A program made the position numbers and the translations under genes. The notes under the pieces were generated by a model. That model was not told the origin of the DNA. It made no database searches and saw only the letters and a program-made list of their open reading frames with translations. A stretch of DNA of 64,000 nucleotides from Lachnospiraceae bacterium (lineage in GTDB: Bacteria; Bacillota; Clostridia; Lachnospirales; Lachnospiraceae): the NCBI GenBank assembly GCA_900768755.1, contig CAAGDV010000032.1, positions 1 through 64,000 on the forward strand. Direction: 5' to 3'. Shown here in pieces: positions 34,696 through 43,886 of the stretch (position 1 is its first letter; each line of letters starts with the position of its first letter).

Positions 34696-34719
34696 GGAGC
34701 TTCTTACGAAGCTCCTTTT
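34696..34719 (+). terminator. Terminator of tRNA-Leu (AAG)
   Basis: The stem GGAGCTTC-TTAC-GAAGCTCC is followed by TTTT. The preQ1 riboswitch begins only 7 bases later. Confidence 0.75.
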
Positions 34720-34725
34720 ATTTAT

Positions 34726-34768
34726 CCGTGTGTTCGAAACCATCCACACGTAAAACAAAACTAAGGAG
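34726..34768 (+). promoter_or_regulatory. preQ1-I riboswitch
   Basis: P1 is CGTGTG (34727-34732) with CACACG (34745-34750). The loop reads TTCGAAACCATC. The A-rich tail TAAAACAAAACTAAGGAG contains the ribosome binding site. The loop CC can pair with the GG of the AAGGAG to form the pseudoknot, which would hide the site when the queuosine precursor preQ1 is bound. Position directly before queT is the classic context. The loop departs somewhat from the most common consensus. Confidence 0.8.
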
Positions 34769-34777
34769 AATTAAATT

Positions 34778-35296
34778 ATGCGTAACAAAAAAGTTCTGTT
34801 CATCACCCAGGCGGCTGTAATTGCTGCCCTCTATGTCGTGCTCACTTACCTTGCCAATGCAATCGGGCTTGCCAATCAGGCCATTCAGGTAAGATTTTCC
34901 GAGGCGCTTACCATCCTTCCGTTTTTCACTCCGGCAGCGATTCCGGGACTAGCCATAGGATGCTTTCTGTCCAATGTGCTCACGGGCTGTGCCGCGCTTG
35001 ACATTGTTTTCGGAACAATTGCCACGTTAATTGGCGCGGTTGGAACTTATTTTATCGGTAAAATGACCTTTAAATGGGCAAAATGGCTTGCACCCGTTCC
35101 TCCGATTCTTGCCAACACATTTATTGTACCGTGGGTAATCATCAAGGCATACGGCGCGACGGAAGCATATTTTGCAATTGCGCTCACGGTCGGAATCGGT
35201 GAGTTAATCTGTTGCGGAATGCTCGGAATGGTACTGCTTTTTGCACTTAACAACAACCGCGCCTTCCTTTTTGGCACAACGACAGCCAACAAATAA
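34778..35296 (+). CDS. queT: Queuosine precursor transporter QueT
   Basis: A membrane protein of 172 residues with five or six spans. The family motif is visible: QVRFSEALTILPFFTPAAIPGLAIGCFLSN (about 33-62), followed by the WLAPVPPILANTFIVPWV segment. QueT is the S-component of an ECF-type importer for preQ0/preQ1-type queuosine precursors. The energising module is not in the window. Translation is likely turned off by the preQ1 riboswitch overlapping its ribosome binding site. Confidence 0.92.
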   Translation: MRNKKVLFITQAAVIAALYVVLTYLANAIGLANQAIQVRFSEALTILPFFTPAAIPGLAIGCFLSNVLTGCAALDIVFGTIATLIGAVGTYFIGKMTFKWAKWLAPVPPILANTFIVPWVIIKAYGATEAYFAIALTVGIGELICCGMLGMVLLFALNNNRAFLFGTTTANK

Positions 35297-35324
35297 AAAA
35301 AATGCTTTTATTATTCTGACACTT

Positions 35325-35334
35325 GTGCTATAAT
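35325..35334 (+). promoter_or_regulatory. Extended -10 promoter of scfA
   Basis: TGTGC-TATAAT (35329-35334) carries an upstream TG. The -35 is weak. It gives a leader of about 30 bases before the GGAGG of scfA. Confidence 0.55.
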
Positions 35335-35370
35335 CACATAAGTGTTTATGTTTGAAGGAGGTTGTGAGCA

Positions 35371-35511
35371 ATGAAGCACATTAAGACAGTTAACACAAAG
35401 AATCTCAAAGAGACAGCTAAGAAGGGCGGATGCGGTGAGTGCCAGACATCATGCCAGTCAGCTTGTAAGACTTCCTGCACAGTAGGAAATCAGAGCTGCG
35501 AGAATAAATAA
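35371..35511 (+). CDS. scfA: SCIFF ribosomal peptide precursor (six cysteines in forty-five residues)
   Basis: A 46-residue peptide beginning MKHIKTVNTKNLKETA, then GGCGECQTSCQSACKTSC with one further Cys near the end, six in all. These match the SCIFF family found in nearly all Clostridia. The peptide carries thioether links (Cys to Thr or similar) installed by the radical-SAM maturase encoded next. Its role is still unclear and is probably not that of an antibiotic, given its conservation. It has a strong GAAGGAGG ribosome binding site. A hairpin with a short T-run separates it from scfB, which would favour peptide over enzyme. Confidence 0.95.
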   Translation: MKHIKTVNTKNLKETAKKGGCGECQTSCQSACKTSCTVGNQSCENK

Positions 35512-35535
35512 CAGCAACATAATATGTGAATTGGG

Positions 35536-35573
35536 AAGAGAGTGTTCGGGCAACACCGGCACTCTCTTATTTT
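35536..35573 (+). terminator. Attenuator hairpin between scfA and scfB
   Basis: The 9-bp stem AAGAGAGTG/CACTCTCTT has inner CGG/CCG pairing and is followed by ATTTTC. The T-run is weak, so partial read-through to scfB is expected. Confidence 0.65.
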
Positions 35574-35589
35574 CACGCAGGAGGCTTAA

Positions 35590-36993
35590 GTGATTCATCA
35601 GTATAAAAATAACGGATATAATATCGTTATGGATGTGAACAGTGGTTCCGTCCATGTTGTTGATGATATAGTTTATGATATGATTCCGATGTTTTTGGAC
35701 AAGTCAAAGGATGATATCAGACAGGCTCTTTCGGGAAAATATTCGGATGAGGACATATCCGAGGCATATGAGGAGATTAGCGAGCTTAAGGCTTCCGAAG
35801 CTCTTTTTACCGAGGATATTTATGAGCCGTTTATTGAGGATTTTACTGAGAAGAAGGCCAATGACAACATAGTTAAGGCTATGTGTCTGCATATCGCCCA
35901 CGACTGTAATCTGGCGTGCAAATATTGTTTTGCCGAAGAGGGAGAATATCACGGAAGACGCGCACTTATGAGCGCCGAGGTCGGAAAGAAAGCCCTGGAT
36001 TTTCTGGTTGCCAATTCCGGCAACAGACGCAATCTTGAGGTGGATTTTTTCGGCGGCGAGCCGCTTATGAATTTCGGCGTTGTCAAAGAGATAGTTGAAT
36101 ACGGAAGAGAACTTGAGAAGACACACAATAAGCTGTTCCGCTTTACCATGACGACCAACGGCGTGCTTCTTAACGATGAGATTCTTGATTTTGTCAACAG
36201 GGAGTGCGGCAATCTTGTGCTGAGCGTTGACGGACGCAAGGAGATTCATGATATGATGAGACCGTTTAGAAACGGTTCGGGAAGTTATGACCTTATCATG
36301 CCGAAGTTTATTAGGGCAGCGGAGTCGAGAAACCAGACCAACTACTATGTGAGAGGCACGTTTACGCACAACAATCTTGATTTTTCCAAGGATGTGTTAA
36401 GCCTTGCGGACCTTGGCTTTAAGCAGATTTCGGTTGAGCCTGTTGTCGCGGAGGCTACTGAGGATTACGCACTCAGGGAGGAAGATATTCCAAAGATTTA
36501 TGAGGAATATGACAAGCTTGCGGTCGAGATGATAAAGAGAGAGAAAGAGGGCAGAGGCTTTAATTTCTTCCACTTTATGGTTGACTTAACCGGAGGACCC
36601 TGTGTGTACAAAAGATTGTCGGGATGCGGATGCGGCACGGAATATCTTGCGGTTACTCCGTGGGGGGATTTCTATCCGTGTCATCAGTTTGTCGGACATG
36701 AAGAGTTCATAATGGGCAATGTTTACGAAGGAATTAAGACGCCGGATATCCGTAAGACATTTAATTACAGTAATGTATACACCAAAGAGAAATGCAGGGA
36801 CTGCTTCTGTAAGTTCTACTGCAGCGGCGGATGCTCGGCTAATGCATACAATTTTAACGGCAGTATAGAAGAACCGTATGAACTGGGCTGTAAGCTTCAG
36901 AAGAAGCGCGTGGAGTGCGCGGTCATGATAAAGTGCGCTCTCGCTGATTACGGCATTACCGCTGATTACGGCGACATTGAAGTTCACTGCTAG
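35590..36993 (+). CDS. scfB: SCIFF peptide maturase, radical SAM/SPASM
   Basis: The protein has 467 residues. The N-terminal peptide-recognition part (about 1-90) is followed by the radical-SAM motif CNLACKYCFAEEG (CX3CX2C, about 106-113) and FFGGEPLMNF. The C-terminal SPASM region holds many cysteines (GCGCGTEYLAVTPWGDFYPCHQF, CRDCFCKFYCSGGCSAN) for two auxiliary 4Fe-4S clusters. It forms thioether bonds in the SCIFF peptide. Translation starts at GTG 35590, after AGGAGG. The next gene is secDF, a neighbour order I know from other Clostridia. Confidence 0.95.
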   Translation: MIHQYKNNGYNIVMDVNSGSVHVVDDIVYDMIPMFLDKSKDDIRQALSGKYSDEDISEAYEEISELKASEALFTEDIYEPFIEDFTEKKANDNIVKAMCLHIAHDCNLACKYCFAEEGEYHGRRALMSAEVGKKALDFLVANSGNRRNLEVDFFGGEPLMNFGVVKEIVEYGRELEKTHNKLFRFTMTTNGVLLNDEILDFVNRECGNLVLSVDGRKEIHDMMRPFRNGSGSYDLIMPKFIRAAESRNQTNYYVRGTFTHNNLDFSKDVLSLADLGFKQISVEPVVAEATEDYALREEDIPKIYEEYDKLAVEMIKREKEGRGFNFFHFMVDLTGGPCVYKRLSGCGCGTEYLAVTPWGDFYPCHQFVGHEEFIMGNVYEGIKTPDIRKTFNYSNVYTKEKCRDCFCKFYCSGGCSANAYNFNGSIEEPYELGCKLQKKRVECAVMIKCALADYGITADYGDIEVHC

Positions 36994-37035
36994 TATTTTA
37001 CATCAACATATAAGTTTTATTTTTAGGAGGAAGCA

Positions 37036-39309
37036 ATGAAAATTTGGCAGAAAATAGTTTCAGTTGTTGCACTTGTTGCAGTGATGGGACTAATGGGATT
37101 CACCGTAATCGTTGGCTTTAACGGTGACAACAAAACCGGAAGCGCAGCCAACATTAACCTTGGACTCGACCTTAAGGGCGGTGTCAGTGTAACCTACCAG
37201 ACGGTAGGGGATGTATCGGCACAGGATCTTTCGGACACAGTGTACAAAATGACACAGCGTCTCGGAGATTATGACGGTGCGCAGGTGTATTCGCAGGGAA
37301 ATAACAGAATCACGATTGAGATTCCGGGTGCGGATGATGCGGATGCAATCTTAAAGGACCTCGGAAAGCCGGGTTCAATCTATTTTATTCTTGAATACGG
37401 CAGTGACGGGAAGACAAAGAACTACGAGAAGGGTACTTATAAGGTTGACGGCGTTGAGAAGTACGGCTGGCATCTTACAAGAACACTCGAGGAGATTGAG
37501 GCAGACGGTGGAATCATTGTTACTGGTAATGATATCAAAACAGCATCCGCTGAGTATATTACCAAGAATAACGGGCAGACAAGAGAACCGGTAGTTTCAT
37601 TTGAACTTAAGCCGGAAGGAACCAAGAAATTTGCCGAGGCAACCAAGAAGGCTGCCAAGAAGTGGTCAATCGGTATATATTATGACGGCGAGTTTATCAG
37701 CGTTCCGGATGTAAACAGTGAAATAACAGACGGTTCCGGAATCATTGAGGGAATGGGCACAATCGATAATGCGAAGAACCTGGCTTCTTACATTAGAATC
37801 GGTGCTCTTCCGGTACAGCTTGAGGAGATAAGCTCGATGGTTGTCGGAGCTACTCTCGGTCAGGAAGCAATCAGCACAAGCCTCATTGCAGGTGCAATCG
37901 GATTTGTTCTTCTTTTCATATTCATGATTGCATATTACAGAATTCCGGGTCTTGCTGCGGACATTGCGCTTGCCATTTATGTGGGAGCGATGCTTCTTGT
38001 CCTCAATGTATTTAACCTTACCCTGACACTTCCGGGTATTGCAGGTATTGTTCTTTCAATCGGTATGGCGGTTGATGCCAACGTCATTATTTTTGCCCGT
38101 ATCAGGGAGGAAATCGGCGCAGGCATGACAGTGCGTTCGGCAATCAAGGTTGGTTTCCAGAAGGCACTTTCAGCAATCATAGACGGCAACGTGACAACAC
38201 TTATTGCAGCAATCGTTCTTGGGGTAATCGGTACCGGACCGGTAAGAGGTTTTGCCCTTACACTCGGAATCGGTATTGTACTTTCAATGATTACATCACT
38301 CCTTGTCACCAGATGGGTGCTCCTTATTTTGTACCATTTTGGTGCGGACAAGGTATCGCTCTACGGCAAAACAGTACCGACGGCGACAAAGAATTTCCTC
38401 TCGAAGAGAAAAATCTGCTTTTCTGTTTCGGGACTTATCATTGCAACGGGAATTCTTTTCATGGTAATTAACGGAGCAGGCGGAAAGGGAATCTTTAATT
38501 TTGACCTTGAGTTCTCCGGAGGAACATCGACAAGCGTTACTTTTGATAAAGAATACACTCTGGATGAGGTTGAGAGCCAGATTGTACCGGTAATCAAAGA
38601 GGCGACAGGCTGTAAGACGGTTCAGCAGCAGATTGTTAAAAACAGCAATACCGTTATTTTCAAAACACAGACGTTGACACTTGAGCAGAGAAGCGCATTA
38701 AGTGCCGCTCTTAAGGATAAGTTCGGAATCGACACATCAAAGGCAGACGTGTTAAGCTCTGAGTCCATCGGTGCCTCAGTCAGCAGCGAGATGCGCCGCG
38801 ATGCAGTAATCGCAGTGGTTATTGCCACAATCGGAATGCTCCTTTATATCTGGATTCGTTTCAGGGATGTCAAGTTTGCAACCAGTGCAATCTGCGCCCT
38901 TATACATGATGTCCTGATTGTGCTTGCATTCTATGCAATCTCAAGAACCAATGTGGGTAACACATTTATTGCATGTATGCTTACGATAGTCGGTTATTCA
39001 ATCAATGCGACAATCGTTATTTTCGACAGAATAAGAGAGAGCATGAAGTCAATGCAGAAGGAATCACTTGCGGAGGTTGTTAATAAGAGCATAACCGCAA
39101 CACTTTCACGAAGCATCAATACTTCACTCACAACATTTGTGATGGTACTCGTGCTTTTCATCATGGGAGTATCGTCAATTAAAGAGTTTGCCGCACCGAT
39201 TATGGTTGGTATTTTGTGCGGAGCATACTCATCAATATTTATTGCAGGAGCGCTTTGGTTTGTAATGAAAAAAGCTTCCTACAAGAGAGCAGTAAAGAAA
39301 GCGAACTAA
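37036..39309 (+). CDS. secDF: Protein translocase subunit SecDF (fused)
   Basis: SecD and SecF are joined in one chain of 757 residues with twelve expected membrane spans. The SecD part starts with a span and the LGLDLKGGVSVTYQ motif (about 42), then the large extracytoplasmic P1 domain. Its membrane block carries GIVLSIGMAVDANVIIFARIREE (about 345). The SecF part has FDLEFSGGTSTSVTF (about 490) and TIVGYSINATIVIFDRIRE (about 655). It uses the proton gradient to pull secreted proteins through SecYEG. Confidence 0.97.
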   Translation: MKIWQKIVSVVALVAVMGLMGFTVIVGFNGDNKTGSAANINLGLDLKGGVSVTYQTVGDVSAQDLSDTVYKMTQRLGDYDGAQVYSQGNNRITIEIPGADDADAILKDLGKPGSIYFILEYGSDGKTKNYEKGTYKVDGVEKYGWHLTRTLEEIEADGGIIVTGNDIKTASAEYITKNNGQTREPVVSFELKPEGTKKFAEATKKAAKKWSIGIYYDGEFISVPDVNSEITDGSGIIEGMGTIDNAKNLASYIRIGALPVQLEEISSMVVGATLGQEAISTSLIAGAIGFVLLFIFMIAYYRIPGLAADIALAIYVGAMLLVLNVFNLTLTLPGIAGIVLSIGMAVDANVIIFARIREEIGAGMTVRSAIKVGFQKALSAIIDGNVTTLIAAIVLGVIGTGPVRGFALTLGIGIVLSMITSLLVTRWVLLILYHFGADKVSLYGKTVPTATKNFLSKRKICFSVSGLIIATGILFMVINGAGGKGIFNFDLEFSGGTSTSVTFDKEYTLDEVESQIVPVIKEATGCKTVQQQIVKNSNTVIFKTQTLTLEQRSALSAALKDKFGIDTSKADVLSSESIGASVSSEMRRDAVIAVVIATIGMLLYIWIRFRDVKFATSAICALIHDVLIVLAFYAISRTNVGNTFIACMLTIVGYSINATIVIFDRIRESMKSMQKESLAEVVNKSITATLSRSINTSLTTFVMVLVLFIMGVSSIKEFAAPIMVGILCGAYSSIFIAGALWFVMKKASYKRAVKKAN

Positions 39310-39313
39310 AAAT

Positions 39314-41017
39314 ATGCAGGAATGGCGGGTTTATTCAAAAAAAGCTGATTTTGACAGACTCTCCGCGCGATTCGGGATTGACCCGGTCGTTGCAAGAATA
39401 ATCCGTAACCGCAACCTCACCGAAGACAGCCAGTTTGAGATGTATCTTAACGGTACAGCTGCCGATATGTATGACCCGAATCTTATGAAGGATATGGGAG
39501 CAGCCGTTTCGATGCTTTCGGACGCTGTGCGAAAAGGGGACCGAATCCGCATTATAGGCGATTATGATATAGATGGAATTTGTTCCATCTATATCTTGTT
39601 TATGGGGTTAAAAAAAATAGGCGCAGACGTGGATTATGATATCCCCGACAGGATAACGGACGGGTACGGAATTAACAGGAGAATAATTGATGATGCGCAC
39701 AATGCGGGCGTAAAACTAATATTGACCTGTGACAACGGAATAGCGGCATATGATGAGATTGAATACGCAGAAGGTCTGGGGATTAAGGTGATTGTTACGG
39801 ATCATCACGACATTCCTTTTGAGGAGTCGGACGGCGTAAAAAAATACCGGATTCCCAATGCTCATGCCGTTGTCAATCCAAAGCAGGCGGACTGCCCGTA
39901 TCCGTTTGACAGACTTTGCGGAGCGGGAATAGCTTACAAATACATGCAGGCTATGGGAGTTTCGGACGAAGACATGCTCTGTTTTGCCGCGATTGCCACG
40001 GTGGGTGATATTGTCGACCTTGTGGACGAGAACCGGATAATCGTAAAGGAAGGTTTAAAATGTATTGCTCATACTGCCAATAAAGGGCTCCTGGCGATTA
40101 TTTCCGCATGCGGACTTGACAAATCATCAATCAGTTCATTCCATATCGGTTTTGTAATAGGACCGTGCATGAACGCCAGCGGAAGGCTTGACACTGCAAA
40201 AAAAGCACTCCGGATGTTTTTGACCGAGGATGATAAAGAAGCAGGGCGCATTGCCGTTGAGCTGATTGAACTTAATGACATAAGAAAAAAGCTCACATCA
40301 AAGGCTGTTGAGCAGGCTGAAGAGCTGATTGAAAACAGTGACCTGAAAGATGACAGGGTTTTGGTCGTATATATTAAGGACTGCCACGAGAGCATTGCAG
40401 GTATTGTGGCAGGAAGAATAAGGGAGAAATATTACCGCCCGACAATCGTGCTTTGCGACGGTGAGGACGGAATCAAGGGCTCCGCGCGCTCGATTGAAGG
40501 CTACAATATGTTTCTCGGATTGTGCGGCTGCAGGGAGTATCTGACACGCTTCGGAGGGCACCCGATGGCTGCGGGGCTGTCGCTTCCCGCGGACAATTAC
40601 CAGCCTTTCCGAAAGGCAATTAATGAGCAATGCACGCTCACGGATTCGGACATGGTCGAGAAAATCTGGATAGATGTCCCGATGCCGATTGAATATGTGA
40701 ATGAAAAACTCATTGACGAATTGAAACTTCTCGAGCCCTTCGGAAAAGCCAATGAAAAGCCGGTTTTTGCAGACAAAAATCTTATAATCTCCCGCGTGCG
40801 GGCGATGGGAAAGGAAGGTCAGTACACATCACTGGAACTGACAAAAAACAGCGGAGCAAGAATCCGGGCAGTCGGATTTTTTCCTCCGGAGGAGCTTACG
40901 GAGGCATTTTTGGCAAATAAAAGGGTATCCTGTACATATTATCCGCAAATAAATACATTTCGTGGCGAAAATTATTTGCAGATTTGCGTAACCGGGTATA
41001 AAATAGAGAATATATGA
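39314..41017 (+). CDS. recJ: Single-stranded-DNA-specific exonuclease RecJ
   Basis: A DHH-family 5'-3' exonuclease of 567 residues used in recombination and mismatch repair. GDYDIDGICS (about 78), TCDNGI, VTDHHDI (about 160) and CFAAIATVGDIVDL carry the metal ligands. The DHHA1 motif FGGHPMAAG (about 414) completes the active site, and a C-terminal OB-type domain follows. It starts 4 bases after secDF. Confidence 0.95.
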   Translation: MQEWRVYSKKADFDRLSARFGIDPVVARIIRNRNLTEDSQFEMYLNGTAADMYDPNLMKDMGAAVSMLSDAVRKGDRIRIIGDYDIDGICSIYILFMGLKKIGADVDYDIPDRITDGYGINRRIIDDAHNAGVKLILTCDNGIAAYDEIEYAEGLGIKVIVTDHHDIPFEESDGVKKYRIPNAHAVVNPKQADCPYPFDRLCGAGIAYKYMQAMGVSDEDMLCFAAIATVGDIVDLVDENRIIVKEGLKCIAHTANKGLLAIISACGLDKSSISSFHIGFVIGPCMNASGRLDTAKKALRMFLTEDDKEAGRIAVELIELNDIRKKLTSKAVEQAEELIENSDLKDDRVLVVYIKDCHESIAGIVAGRIREKYYRPTIVLCDGEDGIKGSARSIEGYNMFLGLCGCREYLTRFGGHPMAAGLSLPADNYQPFRKAINEQCTLTDSDMVEKIWIDVPMPIEYVNEKLIDELKLLEPFGKANEKPVFADKNLIISRVRAMGKEGQYTSLELTKNSGARIRAVGFFPPEELTEAFLANKRVSCTYYPQINTFRGENYLQICVTGYKIENI

Positions 41018-41035
41018 AAAACGGAGGCGTGGGAT

Positions 41036-41560
41036 ATGAAGAAGATAGAAGAGTATGTAAGAACGATTCCGGATTTCCCGGAACCGGGGATTATGTTTCG
41101 TGATGTCACCACGGTGATTTCTGACCCCGACGGATTGGTTCTTGCCATAGACAGTATAGACGAGCAGCTTAAGGACATTGATTACGACGTTGTTGTGGGC
41201 CCGGAGTCACGCGGATTTATCTTCGGCGTTCCGGTGGCATATAAGAACCACAAAGCATTTGTTCCGGTCCGCAAGAAAGGAAAACTGCCGTGCGAGACAA
41301 TCGAGGCTTCATATGAACTTGAGTACGGAACCGCCGTGATTGAGATGCATAAGGATGCAATAAAGCCGGGACAGAAGGTTGTTATTGTTGACGACCTCAT
41401 TGCAACAGGGGGAACAACAGAGGCAATAATTGATTTGATAGAAAGACTTGGGGGAGAGGTTGTAAGAATAGTATTCCTGATTGAACTTTCGGGACTCAAG
41501 GGGCGCGACAGACTCAGCCGGTATGACGTAAGGTCTGTGATAAACTATCCGGGAAAATAA
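41036..41560 (+). CDS. apt: Adenine phosphoribosyltransferase
   Basis: The enzyme makes AMP from adenine and PRPP. The length of 174 residues is standard. It shows the IPDFPEPGIMFRDVT opening, VVGPESRGFIFG, and the PRPP loop VVIVDDLIATGGTTEA (about 118-133). The apt-relA pair after recJ is common in Firmicutes. Confidence 0.96.
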   Translation: MKKIEEYVRTIPDFPEPGIMFRDVTTVISDPDGLVLAIDSIDEQLKDIDYDVVVGPESRGFIFGVPVAYKNHKAFVPVRKKGKLPCETIEASYELEYGTAVIEMHKDAIKPGQKVVIVDDLIATGGTTEAIIDLIERLGGEVVRIVFLIELSGLKGRDRLSRYDVRSVINYPGK

Positions 41561-41597
41561 CGTGATTTTTTTACATACATAACGGAGGTTATCTGCT

Positions 41598-43883
41598 ATG
41601 CTTGATGAAGAGAATTATAAACAGAGAAGAAAAATAGACGAGGCGCCGCTTGTTCTGCCGAGCGTCACGGAGCCGGATGAACTTTTTGAGGAACTCAAAA
41701 AATGTATCCTCCATTATCATCCGTCAACCGACCTTTCGATGGTTGAGAAGGCTTACAAGGTTGCCAATGCGGCTCATATTAATCAGAAGCGCAAATCGGG
41801 TGAACCCTACATCATTCATCCTCTTTGTGTTGCGATTATTCTCGCACAGCTGGAGCTTGACAAGGAGACGATTATCGCGGGAATACTTCACGATGTCGTT
41901 GAGGATACGGCTGTTACAAGCGAGGAATTAACCGCGCAGTTTGGCGAGGAAGTTGCTTTGCTTGTCGACGGAGTCACCAAACTCACACAGCTAAATTATG
42001 AGCATGACAAAATAGAGATTCAGGCGGAGAACCTCCGAAAGATGTTTTTGGCGATGGCCAAGGATATAAGGGTTATCCTGATTAAGCTTGCGGATCGTCT
42101 GCACAATATGAGGACCATGCAGTATCAGTCGCCGGAAAAGCAGATTGAAAAGTCGCGTGAGACCTTAGAGATATATTCGCCCATTGCACAGAGGCTCGGT
42201 ATTTCCAAAATAAAAGTCGAGCTTGATGATTTGTCCCTCAAATATCTGCATCCCGATGTGTATAACCGTCTTGAGCGCGAACTCACACTCGGAAAAGAGG
42301 CGCGTGAGAAATTTGTCCGGGACATTGTGGCGGAAGTAAAATCCCACATTGACAATGCGGGAATTACCTGCGAGATTGACGGCCGGGTTAAGCATTTTTT
42401 CAGTATATACAAAAAGATGGTCAATCAGGATAAAACCCTCGACCAGATTTACGATCTGTTTGCGGTCCGCATTATAGTTGACACGGTCAAGGACTGCTAT
42501 GCCGCGCTGGGTGTAATTCATGAGATGTACAAGCCGATATCGGGAAGATTTAAGGACTACATCGCAATGCCCAAGCAGAACATGTACCAGTCGCTTCACA
42601 CCACGCTTATATCCCCGACGGGACAACCTTTTGAGATACAGATTCGTACCTACGAGATGCACAGGACTGCTGAGTACGGAATCGCCGCCCACTGGAAATA
42701 CAAAGAAAACATTGACGGCACCAAGGGCGATGACAGCGAGGAGGCAAAACTCACATGGCTCCGCCAGATTCTCGAATGGCAGCGGGATATGTCAGACAAC
42801 AGGGAATTCTTAAGCATCATAAAAAGCGACCTCGATTTGTTTTCGGACAGCGTGTACTGTTTTACGCCGCAGGGAGATGTCAAGAATCTTCCCGCCGGCT
42901 CAACTCCGATTGATTTTGCCTACAGCATTCATTCTGCGGTCGGCAACAAGATGGTTGGGGCAAAGGTTAACGGAAAGCTTGTAACAATTGATTACCGCAT
43001 AAAGAACGGCGACAGAATTGACATCATCACGTCGCAGAATTCAAAGGGACCGAGCCGCGATTGGCTCTCTATTGTCAAGAGTCCGCAGGCACGCTCAAAG
43101 ATTAACGCCTGGTTTAAAGCCGAACTTAAAGAGGATAATATAGTCAAAGGCCGTGAACTTCTGAATGCCTACTGCAAGGCAAAAAGCATTAATCTTCCGA
43201 ACCTTTTAAAGCCTGAATTCATGGAGAAAACTATGAACAAATACGGCTTCAGGGACTGGGATTCCGTTCTGGCGGCAGTCGGACACGGCGGTCTTAAGGA
43301 AGGCCAGATTGTCAACAAGCTTTTGGAGGAATATGACAAAAAACATGCTGCGGAGATTACCGATTCGGATATTCTTTCCAACGCTTCGGGCGATAACGAG
43401 ACAAAGACGCGCCCGTCCTCTTCAAAGGGCGGAATCGTCGTCAAAGGAATTGATGATGTTGCGGTGCGTTTCTCAAAATGCTGCAGTCCGGTTCCCGGTG
43501 ACGAGATTGTGGGATTTGTCACAAGGGGCAGGGGAGTGTCAATCCATCGTACCGACTGCGTGAACATGATTAACATGTCAGAACTTGACAAAGCAAGACT
43601 CATTGAGGCTGAGTGGCAGCGTCTTGAGGCAGGACCGGAGGATCGGTATTCTGCCGACATAAAGATTTACGCCAACAACAGGACGGGTCTTATAGTTGAT
43701 ATTTCCAAAATACTTACCGAGAAGAAGATTGACCTTAAGAGCATGAATTGTAGGACAAGCAAGCAGGGAACGGCAACAATCGACCTTGGTTTTGAGGTGT
43801 CCGGTATTTCGGAGCTCAATGAGCTTATTAACAAATTCAAATCCATCGAGGGAGTTCTTGATATCGAGAGAACTACAGGTTAA
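41598..43883 (+). CDS. relA: Bifunctional (p)ppGpp synthetase/hydrolase (Rel)
   Basis: A long RSH protein of 761 residues: HD hydrolase domain with RKSGEPYIIHP and HDVVEDT (about 80-100), then the synthetase domain with RFKDYIAMPK, YQSLHTT and EIQIRT (about 315-350). TGS (about 420-480), a zinc-finger/helical region and a C-terminal ACT domain follow. The RxKD form of the synthetase loop and the intact HD motif indicate both activities. Start at 41598, after GGAGG. The gene is followed 3 bases later by a metallo-hydrolase gene. Confidence 0.95.
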   Translation: MLDEENYKQRRKIDEAPLVLPSVTEPDELFEELKKCILHYHPSTDLSMVEKAYKVANAAHINQKRKSGEPYIIHPLCVAIILAQLELDKETIIAGILHDVVEDTAVTSEELTAQFGEEVALLVDGVTKLTQLNYEHDKIEIQAENLRKMFLAMAKDIRVILIKLADRLHNMRTMQYQSPEKQIEKSRETLEIYSPIAQRLGISKIKVELDDLSLKYLHPDVYNRLERELTLGKEAREKFVRDIVAEVKSHIDNAGITCEIDGRVKHFFSIYKKMVNQDKTLDQIYDLFAVRIIVDTVKDCYAALGVIHEMYKPISGRFKDYIAMPKQNMYQSLHTTLISPTGQPFEIQIRTYEMHRTAEYGIAAHWKYKENIDGTKGDDSEEAKLTWLRQILEWQRDMSDNREFLSIIKSDLDLFSDSVYCFTPQGDVKNLPAGSTPIDFAYSIHSAVGNKMVGAKVNGKLVTIDYRIKNGDRIDIITSQNSKGPSRDWLSIVKSPQARSKINAWFKAELKEDNIVKGRELLNAYCKAKSINLPNLLKPEFMEKTMNKYGFRDWDSVLAAVGHGGLKEGQIVNKLLEEYDKKHAAEITDSDILSNASGDNETKTRPSSSKGGIVVKGIDDVAVRFSKCCSPVPGDEIVGFVTRGRGVSIHRTDCVNMINMSELDKARLIEAEWQRLEAGPEDRYSADIKIYANNRTGLIVDISKILTEKKIDLKSMNCRTSKQGTATIDLGFEVSGISELNELINKFKSIEGVLDIERTTG

Positions 43884-43886
43884 AGC

